From: Entamoeba invadens IP1
Taxonomy: Eukaryota; Evosea; Mastigamoebida; Endamoebidae
Assembly: GCF_000330505.1 (NCBI RefSeq)
Contig: NW_004191777.1
Coordinates: forward strand, 259,682 to 323,681
Direction of reading: 5' to 3'
Length of the DNA: 64,000 nt
Part shown: positions 9,146 to 18,602 of the stretch, one piece after another
Layout of the letters: each line of letters opens with the position of its first letter
Position numbering within the stretch: the stretch's first letter is position 1
Made by a program: the position numbers and the translations under genes
Notes under the pieces: model-generated
Database searches by the model: none
What the model was told of the DNA's origin: nothing
What the model saw: only the letters and a program-made list of their open reading frames with translations

Positions 9146-9814
9146 TTATTCCTCTGGTTCAGCAAAAGTGAGCCATGGCTTGTTGTCTGGGTTGTGCTTT
9201 GCCTTCCATTCGGTATATTTCAGCGCTGCAGCCTTGATTGAAGCGACTGTTTTTGGGAGGACGCCCTTTGCCTGTGAATTTATAAGCCAAGATGGGATTG
9301 ATCCACCGCAGTCGTTATTTGCAATGCAAGTCACTTTGCACCCCGTGTCTGTTTTTTGGATGTAATAGCCACTCATCTCGAATGAAGCTCTGACGAACTT
9401 TCCAGTGTTAGGTGGATACTTGTCGTTTGGTACACTGAAGTTGTACAAAATGTAGTCGTTATTGATTTTACAAGTTGATTGTCTGAACACGTAGTCTCTA
9501 TTTGAGACCACTGGCATACTGAATTGGTAATATATAATAGTGTTGCTTGGGTTGATGACCTCAATGTTCTCTCTCTTAATTAAATGTTCATCCCACGTGT
9601 GTCGGAACTCAGGATCCAATAAAGTGTTGTACACAAGTTCCGGTTCGATGCCATCAAAGTCCGTTGAAGTCAGTCGTAAGATCAGAGTGTTTGTCCCTTG
9701 GTCAATCATCCACTCATGGATCTTTTCTGTGTTCATGACTTCTTGCCACTTGTCCATGGTCGTGCACATTTCAATGAATTTAGCAAAGTCGGCTTTTGTA
9801 GCGGCTTTGGTCAT
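9146..9814 (-). CDS. START-domain lipid-transfer protein
   Basis: This 222-residue protein is almost entirely one START (StAR-related lipid transfer) domain. Recognisable features are the N-terminal helix with Trp (KWQEV), the DGIEPELVYNTLLD...RHTWDEHL block, the SNRDYVFRQS strand and the C-terminal helix with PKTVASIKAAALKY. Family members bind a single lipid or sterol in a helix-grip cavity and carry it between membranes. There is no signal peptide, membrane anchor or extra targeting domain, so it resembles the minimal soluble StarD/PC-TP type. The ligand cannot be read from the sequence. GAAC-containing sequence lies just upstream of the ATG. Confidence 0.88.
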   Translation of the reverse strand: MTKAATKADFAKFIEMCTTMDKWQEVMNTEKIHEWMIDQGTNTLILRLTSTDFDGIEPELVYNTLLDPEFRHTWDEHLIKRENIEVINPSNTIIYYQFSMPVVSNRDYVFRQSTCKINNDYILYNFSVPNDKYPPNTGKFVRASFEMSGYYIQKTDTGCKVTCIANNDCGGSIPSWLINSQAKGVLPKTVASIKAAALKYTEWKAKHNPDNKPWLTFAEPEE

Positions 9815-10101
9815 CTGTTGATTATTCAGTTCTGAATGTTCAATTCAAAACTACTTTTTGTCGAATTGTATTGACGATTGTTTAAATAATGTACTATATT
9901 TTATGGTTATTTTTATTAAATATTATTAAATTAATACTAGTTTTTCTGTTTTTCAATTTTTTTTGCATAAAGTTTCAACAACAAACAACAATAATTGTTT
10001 TATATAACAATTTGTTGTTTAAAGTTTATAATTATTTTATTCGAATTATTTTATGGATAAAATTTTGTTTTAATTTATGAAATAAAACCGTTTCACACAA
10101 G

Positions 10102-11232
10102 TCAATTAAAAAAGGAGGCGAATACTAATCCATTTGTCACCGGATCCACAAAGAGAGAAAGATACTGACTTGTCAAAGGACAGAAGTAAATATAAAACAG
10201 TTGAGTTGTCAGTGGGTCTATAAATGTAGAACAATAATACAACAATATTTGTTGAACAGAGTCTTCATCAAGTTGATTTGGAATTAATGATGCACCATTT
10301 ACAAGTGGATCAATTTGGTCAACCGTCAAATTGAGTTCACAGACTGGTTCGTTTAAGACGTTATCTTGATGTTGAGTTGGGTATTCTTCTTGCAACGAAG
10401 TAAAAGGACGATTGGAATCTTGGGTATCATCTTCTATCACATTTTGTGCTTGTGATGTTCCCAATAAAGATTGTGGTGCTTCTTTTACATCCACTTTACT
10501 TGCACTATGGTTAGTACGAGAGTCATTAATTTGGCTCTCAAGTGAAGTAAATGGTTCTTCAACTACTCCTTGTTGAGAATCTTTTGCAGAATTAAGTAAA
10601 TCCAAGCTTACTAATTTTTGAACTTTGAATGGGTTGCACTTTTTATGCCCTTCTAGTGGTTCGACAGAGAAAAGTTTTGGTTTTCCATTTCCATACATAA
10701 AGGGAATGACATCTACACAAAATTCTTCTCCACTGTTTTTGAAATCCGATATTTTGATTTTATCTTTATTTATCGATTTGATGAAACGGTTTTTGAACTC
10801 GTCCCCACTATCCTTTTTACTCTTTCCGTTTGTTCTTTCAACTGTGTAATGAAGGGCGACCAATTCATCACTCAATTTGTCCAGTATAATTGACAAATTT
10901 AAGTCGTTCTTAATTCTTTTTAGTCTTGTATTTATTGCGCTTGTTGTCATTCCAGGTTTATCGTTTTCAAACCTTATCTTAGCTTTGTCGATAATGTTGT
11001 CTCTGTTGGTGTTCTTGTCGTTTTCGTCCCATACTATTGTCCCGTCTGGTCTTTCGATTCTAGCAATGATCACTGGGAATAATTGATTTCTAACTGGCTT
11101 CTTTACAACAACTATGTATTGATAGTTTGTCACAAGAAAGTTGACAACTCCGATAACCATCATATCGGATGGTTGATGTGGTTTGTATCCGTTAGTCTGG
11201 GATTGTGGTTCCCTCTTCTCTGATTTTTCCAT
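10102..11232 (-). CDS. Lineage-specific protein of unknown function with aromatic C-terminal repeats
   Basis: This 376-residue single-exon protein is one I do not recognise. It has a compact N-terminal region (~25-200) starting VIGVVNF...YQYIVVVKKP and containing RPDGTIVWD, rich in Lys and predicted mixed alpha/beta. A polar Gln/Ser/Asp-rich linker follows (~215-300). The C-terminus repeats a DPLT-type motif three times followed by aromatic residues (FIDPLTTQLFYIYF, CPLTSQYLSLF, VDPVTNGLVFASFF). The N-terminal block resembles the orphans at 18603-19427, 35475-36395 and 62704-63276 by eye. Function unknown. Confidence 0.75.
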   Translation of the reverse strand: MEKSEKREPQSQTNGYKPHQPSDMMVIGVVNFLVTNYQYIVVVKKPVRNQLFPVIIARIERPDGTIVWDENDKNTNRDNIIDKAKIRFENDKPGMTTSAINTRLKRIKNDLNLSIILDKLSDELVALHYTVERTNGKSKKDSGDEFKNRFIKSINKDKIKISDFKNSGEEFCVDVIPFMYGNGKPKLFSVEPLEGHKKCNPFKVQKLVSLDLLNSAKDSQQGVVEEPFTSLESQINDSRTNHSASKVDVKEAPQSLLGTSQAQNVIEDDTQDSNRPFTSLQEEYPTQHQDNVLNEPVCELNLTVDQIDPLVNGASLIPNQLDEDSVQQILLYYCSTFIDPLTTQLFYIYFCPLTSQYLSLFVDPVTNGLVFASFFN

Positions 11233-12033
11233 TTTTTTAGTTTTTTAGTATTGCACTTTGGTTTATATTGAACTAATATTTCTTATAAGTTTTTCGTCTG
11301 ATATTTTTTACGAACTATTATTGTAAATTAGCGGGATTATCATGCTTATTATTTTTGTCACGTGAATTTTTGTAAGAGAAATTATCTTTGGGAAAAATGA
11401 GAATAAATTAGTTAATATATTATTATTGATCCATTTTATTTAATTATTAAAAATATAAAAATGACTCAACATAAAAATTAGACAGTATTTTTCTAATTTT
11501 GAATAAAAAGATCATTTCACTTTGTATTTCTTTATGTGTTTTTTTATAAATAGTATTTCAAAAAAAAATAAAAATAATGTTTCGTGTCATAATTTAATAC
11601 GATTATATTTAATATATATTATATTTAATATTTTTTCTAGTTTTTCAATATTAAAAATAGTATATTTTTATTAAAAAAATAATCAATCTATAATAATAAT
11701 GGTGTTTTAACCATTAAACTTATTTTAAGAAATATATAGACACATTTGAAAACCAATGTTTTATAAATCTTACAAATATACAACATTTATTCTAATTCCC
11801 TTTATTTTAAACGCATTTTGTGTATTTTTTTGTTAAACTAACAAATTTTTATATAAACTTAAATAATTATTTTAATAACAATTTTAATATTATTTTAGAT
11901 AAATAAATTATAACATTTCATAACATTTTAATATTATAAAAAATGTTATTACTAACTTAGAATAAAACTTAATTAAACACAATTCATATTATGATATAAT
12001 AACCACTATTAACATGATTCAGATTTAACAAGT
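11233..12033. other. AT-rich spacer upstream of tRNA pair
   Basis: About 800 bp is extremely AT-rich with homopolymer runs. It contains the upstream region of the minus-strand orphan gene and leads into tRNA-Lys. I see no gene in it. Confidence 0.6.
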
Positions 12034-12106
12034 GCCTTCCTAGCTCAGTCGGTAGAGCGTGCGGCTTTTAACCGTAAGGTCGGGGGTTCGAGACCCCCGG
12101 GGGGCG
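12034..12106 (+). tRNA. tRNA-Lys (anticodon TTT)
   Basis: A complete 73-nt cloverleaf folds by eye. The acceptor GCCTTCC pairs with GGGGGGC (two G-U pairs); the D arm is GCTC/GAGC; the anticodon loop is CTTTTAA with TTT; the T arm is GGGGG-TTCGAGA-CCCCC. CCA is not encoded, as expected in eukaryotes. A T-rich pol III terminator follows at once. No intron is present. Confidence 0.97.
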
Positions 12107-12182
12107 TTTTTATTTTTTAAATATTCTAATAAAATAGAATATTTATAATTTAAAAACAAATAATTTAATTAATTTTCAAGAA

Positions 12183-12253
12183 GCATTTGTGGTCTAAGGG
12201 CAGAATTCCACCCTTCCAAGGTGGAGATCCGGGTTCGAGTCCCGGCAAATGCA
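12183..12253 (+). tRNA. tRNA-Gly (anticodon TCC), copy 1
   Basis: This 71-nt tRNA has acceptor GCATTTG/CAAATGC and anticodon stem CCACC/GGTGG around loop CTTCCAA, giving TCC. The T arm is CCGGG-TTCGAGT-CCCGG. It lies 76 bp after tRNA-Lys on the same strand and is followed by interrupted T runs (pol III stop). An identical copy lies at 34919-34989 on the other strand. Confidence 0.97.
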
Positions 12254-12365
12254 CTTTTTGTTTTTAAGAACAACATAAATATTTAAATCATCAAATGAAA
12301 TATATTTAATTCAATGAAATGTCTTTCTCCATGAGTCTCTTTCTGAACAATCAAAAACGAGTGAA

Positions 12366-14064
12366 TTAATATTCGTATCTCACCTGATAAGGTTCTGGTC
12401 CGATGAATCCCTTATATTCAGGGAATTGAGCAGTGCTTTTCTTGATTTGTTCATAATCAAACTCGCCTTTACCATCATACGATTGTTCTTTCCAGTCAAT
12501 GTCAAATTGGACGCCATACGATGAGTCTGGTGTCTTGATCATATTCATTTTGTCAAAGACGGAATAGGGGATAGATCTATATCCGCAGAATGTTTTGTCG
12601 GTGAGTTGGTTGATCAAGTCGATATGTTCTTGAATAGGTACAATGAATGATGGGAAGCTTTCAAGTGGGAAGTCAGTGAAAGTGACTTCCTTTTGGTCGT
12701 CCGTGTTAGTTTTGTCGACTTGTAAGAAAGTAATAGTATACAAGTACGACGAGTATTGTGATCTTGCAGTTGAAGAGACGAAGTATCTTTTTGTTGTGTC
12801 GCACAATGTATCTTTGATACATTCAAATTCCATAGGTTTTCTTGTGTTCTTCACATTTGTTTCAATGTATTGGGTGTTCAAGCAAGTCTTGCTCAAGTCT
12901 TGTTTTAAGACCTTTTTATCGCCTGTAGGGCCTGGGTTCATAGCAACGCATGAATCCCAAGACAATGGGTTGTATACATTTGGGCATAAAGTTCTTTCGT
13001 CCCATTCACTGTGTTCACCCTTCAAATAGAAAGCGCTGTGTGTGCCATAAATAGTCGTTTCGTCTGTTGTGTCTCTCACAATGAAAGCGCCTTTTGTGTT
13101 GTCTTTAGCCAAGTAGTTGTCATTATAGCCAACAACAGTGACCAAGTGATAACCATATCTGTTCAACCCTTGATTTGGTAAGATGTACTCTCCATCGGGT
13201 GTAATTCTTTGTGATGGAATGTACGCACAAAGTCCATCATTTTCTGGGCATTGCTTGATGACTACTTTATCCAACTTCCCTAATATGTTCTGTTCAGAGC
13301 TCACTGGAACGACGTGCATACCCTCATTCAATACAACCATAAGAGAGACGGGATTATTCATTGACGCCCGTTTGATTTCGGAAAGCGTGCGATAAGTCGC
13401 GATTTTTGTCACATTAAACAACAACGCGTTTTTAGCTTCGGCGGCGTCTTTTCCAGTGCAAAGGAACTGTCCATCGACTGATGTTTGGTAATCACAAACT
13501 GAATGTGGAATGACTTTATTGGAAAGTGAAGAGTACCTCCACAAGAATTGTGGGTATCCAGTGTTAGTCGTATAGCTGTACGCTTTCATAGGACATCCCT
13601 TATAATTGTCAGTCTTAATAGCATCAAGAGCGTCAATTGCGTACGCCTGTTCGTTCAACGAAATATATTGATTGGCAAGCTTCTTGTTGTAAGCATACTC
13701 TAACTGGAAAATTGTCGAAAAGGCCCAGCACATTGATCTCTGTCCTTGGTATTTGACGGGTGGTAAATTGGGGAGAAGAAATTGGGACGGAATTTTAACT
13801 TCTTGGACTTTGGCATACTCATTGATTGCGTCAATGACATATTTTGTTCCATTTTGAATCACTTCCTACTTGTTAGTATAATTATTAATAAACTAAACTA
13901 CAAACTGCAGAAATCGTTTCAAGGTCAGACTTGCTAATCGGTTGAACTACCGAGTAATACACGAAAGTCGAGAAAAGAAGACACACAGCAATGGTGGTCA
14001 CGATAAGGACCGACCACTGAAGAAGAGAGAAGAACAATTTGTTCAGGAACTCTTTGAAGCCCAT
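12366..14064 (-). CDS. Membrane-anchored papain-family (C1) cysteine protease, two exons
   Basis: Exon 1 (14064-13906, 53 codons) encodes a short cytosolic tail and one hydrophobic helix at ~17-35, a signal anchor. A 40-nt intron (13905-13866, GTTTGT...TAG) joins it in frame to exon 2 (13865-12366). The 552-residue product has no papain-type propeptide. The oxyanion Gln and nucleophile Cys lie in GQRSMCWAF (C at ~99), the catalytic His in RYGYHLVTVVGYND (~293). Where papain has KNSWG this protein has VRDTTDE, so the third catalytic residue is Asp rather than Asn (~318). The layout matches the Entamoeba CP-C subgroup. It probably sits in lysosomal or surface membrane with the protease domain on the luminal/outer side. 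Confidence 0.9.
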
Positions 14065-14089
14065 TGGAATTTAAAGTTCGATCTTCTTT

Positions 14090-14239
14090 CTATTCTTTTT
14101 CTTGGATCATAGAATTTTTAATATTTGTAATGCGTTCAAATACACTAGAATTGTGGGGTTTATAACTTTTGATATCCCTTGTTTTCTTATCAGTCTTGGG
14201 GAATTTTTTGGCACCTTCCACTCTGTCTTTTTTTGTCAT
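14090..14239 (-). CDS. Possible small Lys-rich protein, 49 residues
   Basis: From the ATG at 14239 a 49-residue frame is rich in Lys, Asp and Asn and ends 25 bp before the protease start codon. It is less AT-biased than the flanking DNA, which favours coding. Against this, it would crowd the protease promoter, and no motif is recognisable. Treat it as a candidate only. Confidence 0.3.
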   Translation of the reverse strand: MTKKDRVEGAKKFPKTDKKTRDIKSYKPHNSSVFERITNIKNSMIQEKE

Positions 14240-14748
14240 TAAGAAATTAATTACTTTGTATAGATTTTTATTAATCAAATGATCAATTGTCAAATAGAAT
14301 AATTTTAACTATAATGTATAGTTTAGTTTGTATAACAGTTATAATAGAGTAAAAATAAATATTTTTGTTATTGAATTATATTATATATATAATTTATTAT
14401 ATAGTACATTTTAAAAAACGTGTATTATAATCGTGAATGGTTTTATTATAAAATATGATACAAATTATTTTAAATTATGTAATTAGAACCATAACAACTC
14501 AATTACAATTCTGCAAAATTGGGAAACTATTTATATCAAACCATTTATAATACACGTGTATTTCATTAGAATAAAATACACAAAAAAACAATACAAAATT
14601 ATGACATAAAACACCGTTTATGGTAAAACATATCATATCAATAATTATTTTATTAATAGAATTTTGAAAATGTTAGAACGTTTTACGATTTTTGGTTTCT
14701 CCAGTTTTTCTTAAAACCTCAAAAAAAACAAGGGTTTTTAAAATCAAA
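14240..14748. other. AT-rich spacer upstream of arginyl-tRNA synthetase
   Basis: About 500 bp of AT-rich DNA separates divergent genes. The last ~20 bases before the synthetase ATG are A-rich (AAAATCAAA), as is common before start codons here. No RNA gene or repeat was seen. Confidence 0.55.
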
Positions 14749-16470
14749 ATGTTAGCCCCGTTCAAAGTTGCCATTGCAAAAGTTGTGAGTGAGGCTGCCT
14801 CCATTCCAGAGGATTTTGCCGAGAAGAGTGTCGAACTTTGTAAAAAGAAGGAGTCGGGTGATTTCTCGGTCCCAATTCCACGTATTATCAGACAAATGAC
14901 AACACAAGAGAAGAACCCAAGCAAAGTAGCTGAGGAACTTGCCAAGAAGATAGCTCCAAACGACTTTATCAGCAAAGTGACTGTCACAGGTCCATTCATC
15001 AACTTTTCTATCAACAAATCTGCACTTGCAAAGACAATCATTTCTCAAGTCTTTAACGAGAAAGAGCATTTTGGAGGGTCAAAGATGGGAGATGGCCAAA
15101 AGGTTGTTGTCGAGTTTTCATCACCCAATATTGCTAAGCCATTCCATGCGGGTCATTTAAGATCAACCATCATCGGAAACTTCATTGCGAACGTCCATAG
15201 ATTATTAGGGTTTGATGTCATCTCTATGAATTGGCTTGGAGACTGGGGAAGTCAATTTGGACTTCTTGCTATCGGTTTTGAGAAGTACGGAAGCCAAGAA
15301 GAACTCGAGAAGAACCCAATTAGACATTTATATGATGTCTACGTCAAAATCAATGCAGATAAGAAGGCCGACGATAACGTCCGAGCACAGGGAAAAGACT
15401 TTTTCAAACACATGGAACAAGGTGACGAGGAGTATCTTGCAAAGTGGAAACTCTTCAAGAAATTGTCACTCGAAGAGCTTAAAAGAGTCTATAAAAGACT
15501 CAACGTCACTTTTGATGTGTTCACAGGAGAGTCTGAGACTGACTGGGCTTTGGTGGATGAGACTGTTAAAGAACTTGAAGTTAAAGGAATATCTAAGATG
15601 GACAAAGGATGTTTGGTCGTCGATTTAGAGAAGTACAAATTGGGTGTTGCTTTATTGAAGAAAGACGATGGGTCTACGTTGTATTTGACTCGTGATATTG
15701 CCTCAGCCATTAAGAGATATCGCACTTATAACTTCTCCAAGAGTTATTATGTTGTTGCATCACAACAGAACCTTCACTTCAAACAATTGTTCAAGATCCT
15801 TGAGCTTCTTGGCTATTCTTGGGCTAAGAATTGTTATCACATTTCATTTGGTATGGTGATGGGTATGTCCACCAGACGAGGAACAGCCGTTTTCTTGCAA
15901 GACATATTGGATGACGCTTCTGCTACAATGTTAGAAACAATGCAAAAGAACACTGACAAACTCAGTGAGATTAAAACCGAGGATCAAGCTGCCATTGCTG
16001 ATAAAATCGGTGTCTCTGCAGTCTTTGTCCAGGATTATAACGCTAAAAGAATTAAAGACTACCAATACAATAGAGAAAGAATGACATCATTTGAAGGATA
16101 TACCGGACCCTATTTGCAATACGCACACGCACGTTGTTGTGGTGTTGAGAGAAAGGCTGGTCTTCCAATCCCAACCCTTGATGAGGTCGACTTCACATTA
16201 CTTAACGAACCAGAGGCTGAAGCACTTGTGTTGGCTATTGCAAAGTACGGAGACGTCATTATGAACACTTACAACAACCTCGAGCCAAACACACTTGTCA
16301 CTTACTTGTTCGAATTGTCACACGTCATCGCAAGCGCACACTCGGTTTTGAGAGTCAAAGGTTCAGAAGAAAAGCTTGCTAAATCCAGATTGATGCTTCT
16401 TCACTGTGCTCGAGTAGTACTTGGCAATGGGTTGAGATTGCTTGGGTTGGAGCCTTTAGAAAAGATGTAA
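14749..16470 (+). CDS. Arginyl-tRNA synthetase
   Basis: This class I synthetase charges tRNA-Arg in the cytosol. The 573-residue protein begins at the ATG at 14749; the frame is open further upstream, but homology-like sequence begins with MLAPFKVAI. Visible landmarks are an N-terminal additional domain (~20-100), the HIGH-type motif as HAGH in SSPNIAKPFHAGHLRST (~132-135), the NWLGDWGSQFG block, and the KMSK counterpart as GMSTRRG (~374). The C-terminal anticodon-binding helices carry YLQYAHAR. No organelle-targeting extension is seen. It is convergent with the Jacob gene, with 251 bp between their stops. Confidence 0.97.
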   Translation: MLAPFKVAIAKVVSEAASIPEDFAEKSVELCKKKESGDFSVPIPRIIRQMTTQEKNPSKVAEELAKKIAPNDFISKVTVTGPFINFSINKSALAKTIISQVFNEKEHFGGSKMGDGQKVVVEFSSPNIAKPFHAGHLRSTIIGNFIANVHRLLGFDVISMNWLGDWGSQFGLLAIGFEKYGSQEELEKNPIRHLYDVYVKINADKKADDNVRAQGKDFFKHMEQGDEEYLAKWKLFKKLSLEELKRVYKRLNVTFDVFTGESETDWALVDETVKELEVKGISKMDKGCLVVDLEKYKLGVALLKKDDGSTLYLTRDIASAIKRYRTYNFSKSYYVVASQQNLHFKQLFKILELLGYSWAKNCYHISFGMVMGMSTRRGTAVFLQDILDDASATMLETMQKNTDKLSEIKTEDQAAIADKIGVSAVFVQDYNAKRIKDYQYNRERMTSFEGYTGPYLQYAHARCCGVERKAGLPIPTLDEVDFTLLNEPEAEALVLAIAKYGDVIMNTYNNLEPNTLVTYLFELSHVIASAHSVLRVKGSEEKLAKSRLMLLHCARVVLGNGLRLLGLEPLEKM

Positions 16471-16721
16471 GTCTTTTTAATTTTTTTAGGTTCATTTAAT
16501 TAATAATTATTTGAATGTTGGAGATTTGTTGTATCTATTTATATATTATATTTAAACTATAAAAACTTAAAACACAGAATTTGAAGTTTTTGTGTGTAAT
16601 ATTATCACCGTTAATCTATTTTTTGATTGTATTTCAAATTACAACAACAATATAATTTTGTTGTTGTGGTTAAACTACAGTGTATCTTATAACAAATAGC
16701 ACTTGTAATCAGTTAGAACAT

Positions 16722-17927
16722 TTAGATCTTCTTCCCCCAAGTGGTTTCGTCGTACCAGACGCATGGATCAGTGTCATATGGCTTCTCTTGCTCACCTTTG
16801 CACCAGGTACCCTTTGAACATGGTCTGAATCCAGTGTAAAACTCGGAGCACTGGAAGTACTGATCGTTGTGTTTCCCATCGATCACACAGAAGAGACCAT
16901 CTTCCTTGCATTTCAGCTCATTTTCTTCAGAGACGACCGGCTTCTCAACACTCTTTGCCTTTGAACTCTCAGTTGTTTTCTCTACACATGGATCAACCTT
17001 GATGTCAAACTTGCCCTTTCCTTTGCAAATTGTGCCTGGTGGGCATTTTGAGAATCCTTTATACGCATCGGTGCAGATGTAGTACTCGTTGTCGTGCTTC
17101 CCATCCAACACGCAGTAGAGTCCTTCTTCCGTGCATGTTGGGATGTCTTCATTCTTGTCGACTGACGGGGTTCCCACAGATTTTTCAGTGCTCTTTTGTG
17201 GATTTTCAATTGAGTTGTCGTTCAGCAAGACACAAGGGCTTAATGTGTATGGTTTTGTTGATGCGCCAGCACACTTAGTGCCGGTTGGGCATTTCATGAA
17301 TCCCTTATAGGAGTCTGCGCAGACGTAGTACTGGAAGTCGTGTTTTCCATCTTCGACGCAGTAGAACCCATTCTCCTTGCAGTCTGGAATTTCACCCTTA
17401 TCGGTGCTTTTTATTTCGCTCTTCTCCTTTGACTTCTCAATCAACTCCTCATCAAGGATGCATGGGTTGACTGTGTATGGGTAGTGTCCCTTAGCACCAC
17501 ACTTTGTTCCAGCTGGGCATTTTGAGTATCCATTATATGTTGGTGAGCAGATGTAATACTCTTTTGTGTGCTTCTCATCGCCGGTGCAATAAAACCCATC
17601 CTCTTTACATATCTCCTTCTCTTCACTCTTGTCAACTGATGGTGTCACTGGGACTTTCGACGTCTCTTTGCTCTTTTCCTCGCTTTTTGTAGTTTCTTCC
17701 TTGTAACCACATGGGTTATACCCAAAGTCTACACGTTCTTTGGCAATACACTCAGTCCCCGGCGCACATGGTCTGAGTCCTTGGAAAGTATTTGAGCACT
17801 CAAAGTATTGTTTTGAATATTTGGTGTCGTTTATACAATACAACCCATCAACTGTACAGTCGAAAGTACATCCGTTGTCAGTCACAACCTTCGCAGCTGC
17901 TATACCGAACAATATAAAAGAAAACAT
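16722..17927 (-). CDS. Jacob-type cyst-wall lectin with five six-Cys chitin-binding domains
   Basis: This 401-residue protein begins with a short signal peptide (hydrophobic MFSFILFGIAAA). Five domains follow, each with six cysteines in the order C-x5-7-C (DG.(Y/F)C), an aromatic YxC, KC/PC, GTxC and PC, at roughly 19-75, 105-160, 180-235, 265-320 and 340-395. They are separated by Lys/Glu/Ser/Thr-rich linkers with many KSxEKS runs, where cysteine proteases are known to cut Jacob-family proteins. Entamoeba Jacob lectins have this five-domain layout; they bind chitin fibrils in the cyst wall and are made during encystation. The signal peptide is unusually short but clean. Confidence 0.95.
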   Translation of the reverse strand: MFSFILFGIAAAKVVTDNGCTFDCTVDGLYCINDTKYSKQYFECSNTFQGLRPCAPGTECIAKERVDFGYNPCGYKEETTKSEEKSKETSKVPVTPSVDKSEEKEICKEDGFYCTGDEKHTKEYYICSPTYNGYSKCPAGTKCGAKGHYPYTVNPCILDEELIEKSKEKSEIKSTDKGEIPDCKENGFYCVEDGKHDFQYYVCADSYKGFMKCPTGTKCAGASTKPYTLSPCVLLNDNSIENPQKSTEKSVGTPSVDKNEDIPTCTEEGLYCVLDGKHDNEYYICTDAYKGFSKCPPGTICKGKGKFDIKVDPCVEKTTESSKAKSVEKPVVSEENELKCKEDGLFCVIDGKHNDQYFQCSEFYTGFRPCSKGTWCKGEQEKPYDTDPCVWYDETTWGKKI

Positions 17928-18050
17928 TTGATACTCACAGTGCTTATTCGACGCTTTTATAGAGGTTCCATGATCTCCGACACCGAAAATGGGATCTCTT
18001 TGTTTTGTTAAGGGGGATCAGATTTCTTTGACAAATCGGTTTTGTTGTTC
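17928..18050 (-). promoter_or_regulatory. Jacob gene promoter: TATA, GAAC and a CAACAAA motif
   Basis: On the minus strand CTATAAAAG lies at 17962-17954, about 30 bases before the start codon. GAAC is just upstream at 17968-17965. CAACAAA is at 18047-18041, about 115 bases upstream. CAACAAA is the motif I recall as the encystation regulatory motif bound by ERM-BP in E. invadens. A seven-base match is expected by chance about fifteen times in this window, so position is the only support. Confidence 0.5.
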
Positions 18051-18602
18051 ATGTAACAAATTCTATTTTGTTAATTAATTATTATATTATTGTTTATTAT
18101 CATATTTATAAACAAAATCAAAATTATTAACTAAATCAAATATAATATAGCAATTTATAATAAAATGTTTATTTTAATATAAATAAAAAAATTATTATAA
18201 AATCATTTTTAATAATTAAAAGAAATTAGAACACAATTAGTTATATAAAAAAAGGAAGCTACGTTTTACCACATAAATAATCTATGATAATGAATATACC
18301 CGAATTAATGGACTCTATCTTGGTGGTATTAAAAACACCTAAATAAGGTCAATCAAAAGGAAGAACTCATGAATTAAAATATTCGATATTACATTCCCAA
18401 GAAGGAAGGAAAGAAAGAAGCTGTTGTACCAAAAGTTGTTGTCGCTGAGAAAAAAAAAGAGAAGAAGTGATTCAACCTATTTAATTAATTAAATTATTAA
18501 CCATTTAATATTTAATGAAAGTATTTTTAATCATAATAATTAATTAAATTAATCACATTCTTAATTATTGAATTTCTTAACAATATTGTGTAATGTTTAA
18601 GA
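18051..18602. other. AT-rich spacer with a coding-like fragment
   Basis: This is mainly AT-rich DNA. From 18378 to 18470 on the plus strand, a frame lacking ATG encodes a Lys-rich tail (IPKKEGKKEAVVPKVVVAEK, then a run of Lys/Glu and a stop). It looks like the C-terminal end of a basic, perhaps ribosomal-type, protein. No start or upstream domain was found, so it is likely a gene remnant. Confidence 0.3.
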
